In this document: positions 59,205-64,000 of the stretch, one piece after another | Numbering within the stretch: the stretch's first letter is position 1 | Layout: every line of letters starts with the position of its first letter | Assembly: GCF_007828835.1 (NCBI RefSeq) | Contig: NZ_VIVL01000008.1 | Span: forward strand, 124,001 to 188,000 | Direction: 5' to 3' | Source: Variovorax beijingensis | GTDB taxonomy: Bacteria; Pseudomonadota; Gammaproteobacteria; Burkholderiales; Burkholderiaceae_C | Length of the DNA: 64,000 nucleotides | Position numbers and translations under genes: made by a program | The notes under the pieces: model-generated | What the model saw: only the letters and a program-made list of their open reading frames with translations | What the model was told of the DNA's origin: nothing | The model's database searches: none

Positions 59205-60412
59205 AGCACGAGGTCTGCGTCACCGGACTGGGCGTCGTGGCGCCGCACGGCGACGAGCCCGGCGCGCTGTTCCAGGCCCTGCTCGACGGCCAGTCGGCCA
59301 TCCAGCCGATCTTCCCCGAACTGCCCAAGCCCGCCGCCGCGGCCACGGTGGCCTTCGACGAAACACGCTGGTTCACCAAGCTGCAGCTCGCCGGGGTCGA
59401 CCGCGTAAGCCAGCTCGCGGTGGCCGCCGCCGACCTCGCGCTGCGCGATGCCGGCCTTGCACCGAACAACGACGCCGATCCCGAACGCGTCGGCATCTAT
59501 GCCGGCTGCGGCATGGGCGGCGCCGCGGCACTCGAGGCCGCCTACCGCGGCAACGGGCGGGTGTCTCCGCTCACCATTCCGGCCTTCATGCCCAACGCGC
59601 CCGCGGCCCACGTGGCCATGCGCCAGGGCGTGCAGGGACCGGTGCTGACCTATTCGGTCGCCTGCGCCTCGTCGTCGGTGGCGATTGCCGAAGCGGCCAA
59701 GGCCATCGAACGCGGCGAAGTCGACATGGCCATTGCCGGTGGCAGCGAAGCGCTGATCGTGCCGGGTGTGGTGCTGGCCTGGCAGGCGATGCAGACCTTG
59801 GCCAGCTTCCAGCCCGGCGAAGCGGCCGGCGCGGTACGGCCCTTCGCGAGCGACCGCAGCGGCTTCGCACTGGGCGAAGGCGCGGCCTTCCTGGTGCTCG
59901 AATCGGCTGAACGCGCGCGCGGCCGCGGCGCCCGCAGCTATGCCACGCTGGCCGGCTGGGGCCTCGGCAGCGACGCCACCCATCTCACCAAGCCCGACGC
60001 GCCCGGCCAGGCGCGCGCGCTGCGCCAGGCGCTGCGCCAGGCCGGCCTCCAGCCGCGCGACGTGGGCTACTGCAACGCGCACGGCACGGCCACGCGCATC
60101 GGCGACGTGGTCGAGCGCAACGCGCTGGCCGATGTGTGGGGCAATGACCTGGGCAACCTGCGCGTCAGCTCCACCAAGGCGCTGCACGGCCACATGCTCG
60201 GCGCCGCGGGTGCCATCGAGGCGCTCGTCACGGTGCTGGCGCTGCACCGCCGCCAGTTGCCGCCGAATGCGAACTGCAGCGAGGTCGATCCGGCCTGCAG
60301 CCTGAACCTCGTCACGCCGCACGACACCAGCGCGCCCAACATCGAGGCGGCCATGAGCAACTCCTTCGCATTCGGCGGCACGAATTCCGTGCTGCTCTTC
60401 CGCCGCCCGTGA
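59201..60412 (+). CDS. Beta-ketoacyl-ACP synthase
   Basis: 403 residues. Catalytic Cys in 'YSVACASSSVAIAEAAKAIE' near residue 150, His in 'NAHGTATRIGD' and 'KALHGHMLGAAGAIEALVTV' near 300-340. KAS I/II (FabF-type) family. The start is the GTG at 59201 overlapping the ACP stop. A specialised pair with ACP and PAP2, perhaps for an aryl polyene-, lipopeptide- or lipid-like product; other biosynthetic genes are absent. Confidence 0.93.
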   Translation: MKHEVCVTGLGVVAPHGDEPGALFQALLDGQSAIQPIFPELPKPAAAATVAFDETRWFTKLQLAGVDRVSQLAVAAADLALRDAGLAPNNDADPERVGIYAGCGMGGAAALEAAYRGNGRVSPLTIPAFMPNAPAAHVAMRQGVQGPVLTYSVACASSSVAIAEAAKAIERGEVDMAIAGGSEALIVPGVVLAWQAMQTLASFQPGEAAGAVRPFASDRSGFALGEGAAFLVLESAERARGRGARSYATLAGWGLGSDATHLTKPDAPGQARALRQALRQAGLQPRDVGYCNAHGTATRIGDVVERNALADVWGNDLGNLRVSSTKALHGHMLGAAGAIEALVTVLALHRRQLPPNANCSEVDPACSLNLVTPHDTSAPNIEAAMSNSFAFGGTNSVLLFRRP

Positions 60413-60491
60413 AACCGGGGTTCCGTCGGGGGTATGCTGACGATGGAATCTTCAATCAATCGATCACCTCGACAAACGGGAGTTCGTCATC

Positions 60492-60914
60492 ATGCGTTTT
60501 CGCACCGCAATGATTTCCATCGCGCTGGTTGCGGCCAGTGTTTCAGCCTCGGCCCAGTCGGACCTGCTCGGCAAGCTCAAGGACCAGATGAGCTCCTCGG
60601 GCGGCGGCGCTGCCCTCGGCGAGAACCTCGGCTTCAAGATGCCCGCGATCGGCTCCAGCACCATGGGCAATGCGGCCGGCGTGCTGCAGTACTGCGTCAA
60701 GAACAACTACCTGGGCGGCGATGCGGCCTCGGTGAAGGACAAGCTGCTGGCCAGGATCACCGGTCAGAAGCAGCAGGAAACCGGCTTCGCGAGCGGCGCC
60801 AAGGGGCTGCTCAAGGGCGGCGACGGCAAGACGCTGAACTTCAAGATGCTCTCGTCGAAGGTGAAGGAAAAAGCCTGCGACTACGTGCTCAAGAACGCGA
60901 GTTCGCTGGTCTAG
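60492..60914 (+). CDS. DUF2501 (YjjA-like) periplasmic protein
   Basis: 140 residues, signal peptide (1-23, 'ISIALVAASVSASA/QS'). Segments 'GVLQYCVKNNYLGGDAASVK' and 'KEKACDYVLKNASSLV' resemble YjjA/DUF2501 of enterics, with two conserved cysteines that could form a disulfide. Unknown function, exported. Confidence 0.8.
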   Translation: MRFRTAMISIALVAASVSASAQSDLLGKLKDQMSSSGGGAALGENLGFKMPAIGSSTMGNAAGVLQYCVKNNYLGGDAASVKDKLLARITGQKQQETGFASGAKGLLKGGDGKTLNFKMLSSKVKEKACDYVLKNASSLV

Positions 60915-61002
60915 CCACTCTCCCATGCGCGCGGCCCGAGCGGCCGCCCCAGTTTCCGCCTGCGGTGGCGCAGGACGATCGCCAGCAAGCCACCCACCAT
61001 CC

Positions 61003-62748
61003 ATGAATCCGGCAGCCACCCCCTCCTCCGCTTCTTCCTCCCTGCGCCAGCGCATCGCGCGCTGGGTTCCCTGCCTGGCCTGGCCCCGTCCTTCCGCGGC
61101 GCTGCTGCGCAACGAGGCCATGGCGGGCATCACGGTCGCGCTGATGGTGCTTCCCCAGGGCGTGGCCTATGCCGCGCTGGCGGGCATGCCGCTGGTCACC
61201 GGCGTGTATGCGGCGCTGTTCCCGGCGCTCATCGCGGTGATCTTCAGTTCGTCGCAGCGGCTGTCGGTCGGGCCCACGGCGCTCACCAGCCTGCTGGTGG
61301 GCGCATCGCTCGCGCCGCTGGCGGTACCCGGCAGCGCCGAATGGGTGGAAATGGCGGTGTGGCTCACGCTGATGTCGGGCGCGATCCAGATCGTGCTGGG
61401 CATCGGGCGCTTCGGCTGGCTGCTGCGGCTGGTCAACTCGCCGGTGCTGATCGGCTTCACGCAGGGCGCGGCGGTGCTGATCGCCATTTCGCAGCTGCCG
61501 GCGTTGCTCGGATTCACCGGGCGCACCCTTCCCCAGGTGCTGCAGGGCGGGCCGCCGCCCGACCTGGTCGCCATTGCCTTCGGGCTCGGCAGCATCGCCG
61601 TGCTGTGGCTCGGCAAGCGGCTTGCGCCGCGCTTCCCGACCACCATGGCGCTGGTGGCGGGCGCCGCGGCCATCAGCTGGAGCATCGGCTACGCACTGCG
61701 GGGCGGCGCCGTGGTGGGCAGCCTGCCTTCGGGCCTGCCTTCCTTCTACTGGCCGGGCCTGCTGCCGCTGAACACGCTCAGCGCGCTGGTGCTGCCTGCG
61801 TTGATGATCACGCTCGTGAGCTTTCTCGAAACCGCGTCGAGCGCCAAGGTCGACAACGCGCGCGCCGGCACGCTCTGGAACGAGAACCAGGACCTGATCG
61901 GCCAGGGCCTGGCCAAGCTGGCCTCTGGCTTCACGGGCGCCTTTCCCACCAGTTCGTCGTTCTCGCGCTCGGCCATCACGCTGTATGCAGGCGCCCAGAC
62001 CGGCTGGGCCACGCTGTTCAGCGTGGTGGTGGTGGCCGGTGCGCTGCTGTGGCTGATGCCGCTGCTCTATCACGTACCGCAGGCGGTGCTGGCGGCGGTG
62101 GTGGTCACGGCCATCCTGGGGCTGGTCAAGCCGGCGAGCTTCGTCGCGCTCTGGCGCGTGTCGCGCATCGAGGCGGGCATTTCGTTCGGCACCTTCGTGC
62201 TGACCATCGCCACGGCGCCGAGCATCTACTGGGGCGTGCTGGGCGGCCTGCTCGCGAGCCTGGCGCACTACATGTACCGCCACCTGCACCCGCGCATCAT
62301 CGAGGTGGGCCTGCATCCCGACGGCAGCCTGCGCGACCGCAAGCTCTGGAAACTGCCGCCGCTGGCGCCGCAGCTCTATGCGCTGCGCATGGATGCCGAG
62401 CTCGACTTCGCCTCGGCCTCCACGCTCGAGCGCGCACTCACGACCGCGCTGGCCGAGCGCCCCGAACTCACCGACGTGTGCCTCTTTGCGCAGCCCATCA
62501 ACCGCATCGACATCACCGGCGCCGAAGTGTTCGGTTCGATCCGCCGGATGATGGAGGCCAAGGGCGTGCGCCTGCACCTGAGCGGCCTGAAGCTGCCGGC
62601 CATGCAGGTGCTGGAGCGCGCCGGCCTGCTCGCGCCGGGGCCGATGCTGTTCAGCTACCGCACCGACGGCGAGGCGCTGGCGGCGCTGACCCAGCAGCGG
62701 GCCGACGTTCCGCCGCTGCCGGTGCCGGAGGACGACGACGGCCGCTGA
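61003..62748 (+). CDS. SulP/SLC26 family anion transporter with STAS domain
   Basis: 581 residues from the ATG at 61003; a GTG/ATG at 60925 would add 26. 'VALMVLPQGVAYAALAGMPL' with 'VTGVYAALFPALIAVIFSSS' is the SulP core; 10-12 helices, then a C-terminal STAS domain ('NRIDITGAEVFGSIRRMMEA'). Probably transports sulfate, bicarbonate or a similar anion. No cysteine biosynthesis genes are adjacent. Confidence 0.92.
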   Translation: MNPAATPSSASSSLRQRIARWVPCLAWPRPSAALLRNEAMAGITVALMVLPQGVAYAALAGMPLVTGVYAALFPALIAVIFSSSQRLSVGPTALTSLLVGASLAPLAVPGSAEWVEMAVWLTLMSGAIQIVLGIGRFGWLLRLVNSPVLIGFTQGAAVLIAISQLPALLGFTGRTLPQVLQGGPPPDLVAIAFGLGSIAVLWLGKRLAPRFPTTMALVAGAAAISWSIGYALRGGAVVGSLPSGLPSFYWPGLLPLNTLSALVLPALMITLVSFLETASSAKVDNARAGTLWNENQDLIGQGLAKLASGFTGAFPTSSSFSRSAITLYAGAQTGWATLFSVVVVAGALLWLMPLLYHVPQAVLAAVVVTAILGLVKPASFVALWRVSRIEAGISFGTFVLTIATAPSIYWGVLGGLLASLAHYMYRHLHPRIIEVGLHPDGSLRDRKLWKLPPLAPQLYALRMDAELDFASASTLERALTTALAERPELTDVCLFAQPINRIDITGAEVFGSIRRMMEAKGVRLHLSGLKLPAMQVLERAGLLAPGPMLFSYRTDGEALAALTQQRADVPPLPVPEDDDGR

Positions 62749-62783
62749 ACGAAGGGCCCGGCGGCCGCGCCATGAAGACCACG

Positions 62784-63353
62784 TCAGCGCGCCGCGACGA
62801 AAGGCTCCACCGAGGCCGACTTGATCTCGTAGCCGCTCACGCCCATGTCCACGGAGGAATAGCGCGCCGCCTTCAGCAGGCCGCTCACGCGCACCGTGTC
62901 CATGGCATGCAGGCCCTTCACGGTGTCGGCCGCGACCACGTGCACGATCTGGTTGGCCGGCGGCGGCGGCGTGTGGATGCAGGCACCGAAGTACGGCACC
63001 AGCAGGAACTCGCGGATGCCGGCCTGCGTGTTGTCCAGCGGGACGACGAAGCCCGACAGCCGCGCCGCCGTGCCGTCGAGCGCCACGTTGACCGGCGCGT
63101 TGTCCCAGACGGCGCGCATCTCGTCGAGCATCTGGATCGCGCGCGGGTCGTTGTCGCGCAGCGACTCCAGGCTGAGGTTGCGGTAGCGCTTGGTCGGGTC
63201 CCAGTTCTTGGGAACGAGCTCTTCCCATTTGAGTTCCTGCGCGGCAGCCGCCGGCACCGCGCCGGTGCCGGCGGCCGGCCCGCAGCCCGCCAGGGCAGCG
63301 GCGCCCAGCGCCAGCAGGAAGGCCGGCAAAGTGCGGCGGAAGAAGGCTCTCAT
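62784..63353 (-). CDS. DUF3299 family lipoprotein
   Basis: 189 residues. Lipobox 'AALAGC' at about residues 16-21, so membrane-anchored. 'FVVPLDNTQAGIREFLLVPY' followed by 'FGACIHTPPPPANQIVHV' is the DUF3299 hallmark and may bind metal or copper through Cys/His. Starts at the ATG at 63353. Convergent with the SulP gene. Confidence 0.85.
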   Translation of the reverse strand: MRAFFRRTLPAFLLALGAAALAGCGPAAGTGAVPAAAAQELKWEELVPKNWDPTKRYRNLSLESLRDNDPRAIQMLDEMRAVWDNAPVNVALDGTAARLSGFVVPLDNTQAGIREFLLVPYFGACIHTPPPPANQIVHVVAADTVKGLHAMDTVRVSGLLKAARYSSVDMGVSGYEIKSASVEPFVAAR

Positions 63354-63466
63354 GGCGCCTATTGTGCTTGCGGCCCGTGTCCGCCAGCTTAGCGGGGGCT
63401 TAACGGTGAGGACAAATTGCCCGCGCCCGGCCAGAATCGCGCCACCACGACTCCGAGGAGATCCGC

Positions 63467-63997
63467 ATGGCTGCAACAGGATGGCTGGGACTCACGTCCC
63501 TTGGCATTGTTCACACCGCGATCAGCCTGATCGCCGTGATCGCGGGGCTGGTCGCCCTGTTCCGCTACAGGGAAATCACGCTGCGCACCGGCTGGGGCCG
63601 GGTCTTCGTGTGGACCACCGTGCTGACCTGCCTGACCGGATTCGGCATCTTCCAGCACGGCGGCTTCGGCAAGCCGCATGCGCTGGGGATCCTGACGCTC
63701 GCGGCACTGGCCGTGGGTGCAGCCGCCGGCCGCGGCGCCATCTTCGGCCAAGCCTCGCGCTACGTCGAAGCCGCGGCCTTCTCGGCCAGCTTCCTGTTCC
63801 ACTGGATTCCGGCCTTCACCGAAACCCTGACCCGCCTGCCGCTGGGCGCGCCGCTGCTGCCCAATGCCGATGCGCCCGAACTCAAGGCGATCACCGCGGG
63901 GCTCGGCGTGCTGTACCTGGTCGGCGTGACGCTGCAGATCAAGCGGCTGCGCGGCGGCAAGCCGGTCAGTCCCGCACCGGTCCGCGCAGGTTCTTGA
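63467..63997 (+). CDS. Small multi-pass membrane protein
   Basis: 176 residues, complete. Four predicted helices ('IAVIAGLVALF', 'VWTTVLTCLTGFGIF', 'GILTLAALAVGAAAG', 'ITAGLGVLYLVGVTLQI'). A conserved-looking 'FLFHWIPAFTETLTRLP' segment lies between. Unrecognised. Stop lies three bases before the window end. Confidence 0.7.
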   Translation: MAATGWLGLTSLGIVHTAISLIAVIAGLVALFRYREITLRTGWGRVFVWTTVLTCLTGFGIFQHGGFGKPHALGILTLAALAVGAAAGRGAIFGQASRYVEAAAFSASFLFHWIPAFTETLTRLPLGAPLLPNADAPELKAITAGLGVLYLVGVTLQIKRLRGGKPVSPAPVRAGS

Positions 63998-64000
63998 TCT

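Overview
The window is GC-rich, densely coding chromosome of a betaproteobacterium, most likely Burkholderiales/Comamonadaceae (Variovorax-like). This rests on the thrS-infC-rpmI-rplT-pheST-ihfA-merR order followed by tRNA-Pro, the orphan Bug-type tricarboxylate receptors, the DUF4148 relic, the SWIB/histone-like protein and the long LysR/AraC-controlled catabolic loci. Genus is inferred, not proven.

Layout. 1-6.9 kb: a carboxylate catabolic locus (PcaB/PurB-superfamily lyase, DctA symporter, divergent LysR, Bug receptor, and a single-ORF fusion of a PrpF-type isomerase to a second Bug receptor without signal peptide). 6.9-11.4 kb: accessory DNA with gene relics (a DUF932 N-terminus and others), inverted and direct repeats, orphan genes and an AlpA-like regulator. 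11.4-26.0 kb: an organosulfur scavenging cluster. It holds an MsuD/SsuD-like monooxygenase, an MsuC/DszC-like flavoprotein, MsuE-like FMN reductase, SfnG, SfnB, two further DszC-like flavoproteins, a complete branched-chain-amino-acid-type ABC importer and the sigma54 activator SfnR. Three sites match the -24/-12 sigma54 promoter consensus. 26.0-28.7 kb: a DUF4148 fragment, a Gre-like factor and a P4-type integrase beside tRNA-Pro(GGG), i.e. an island edge.

28.7-38.3 kb: core translation genes (minus strand) and isocitrate lyase. infC starts with AUC, and thrS is preceded by a 22-codon leader ORF plus terminator/antiterminator. 38.5-43.5 kb: a cyclotransferase-like protein, an EamA exporter, a SWIB/histone-like protein, AraC, a small unknown protein and a ThDP enzyme.

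43.5-52.7 kb: a TetR regulator and an eight-gene operon (Bug receptor, NitT/TauT ABC importer, enolase-superfamily enzyme, Gfo/Idh/MocA dehydrogenase, DUF993 protein, sugar-phosphate isomerase-like protein). Matching palindromes lie before tetR and before the operon. This looks like an undescribed catabolic pathway. 52.8-64.0 kb: YcaQ-like protein, FMN riboswitch with type II lumazine synthase, GST, ArsC-like, MFS, AraC, a PAP2-ACP-ketosynthase set, a DUF2501 protein, a SulP transporter, a DUF3299 lipoprotein and a small membrane protein.

The FMN riboswitch/RibH2 and the many FMNH2-dependent sulfur monooxygenases suggest a strain with high and regulated flavin demand. The best candidates for something new are the PrpF-Bug fusion, the thrS attenuator, the leaderless sigma54 promoter of the msuD-like gene, the LIV-type transporter in the organosulfur cluster, and the TetR/DUF993 operon.
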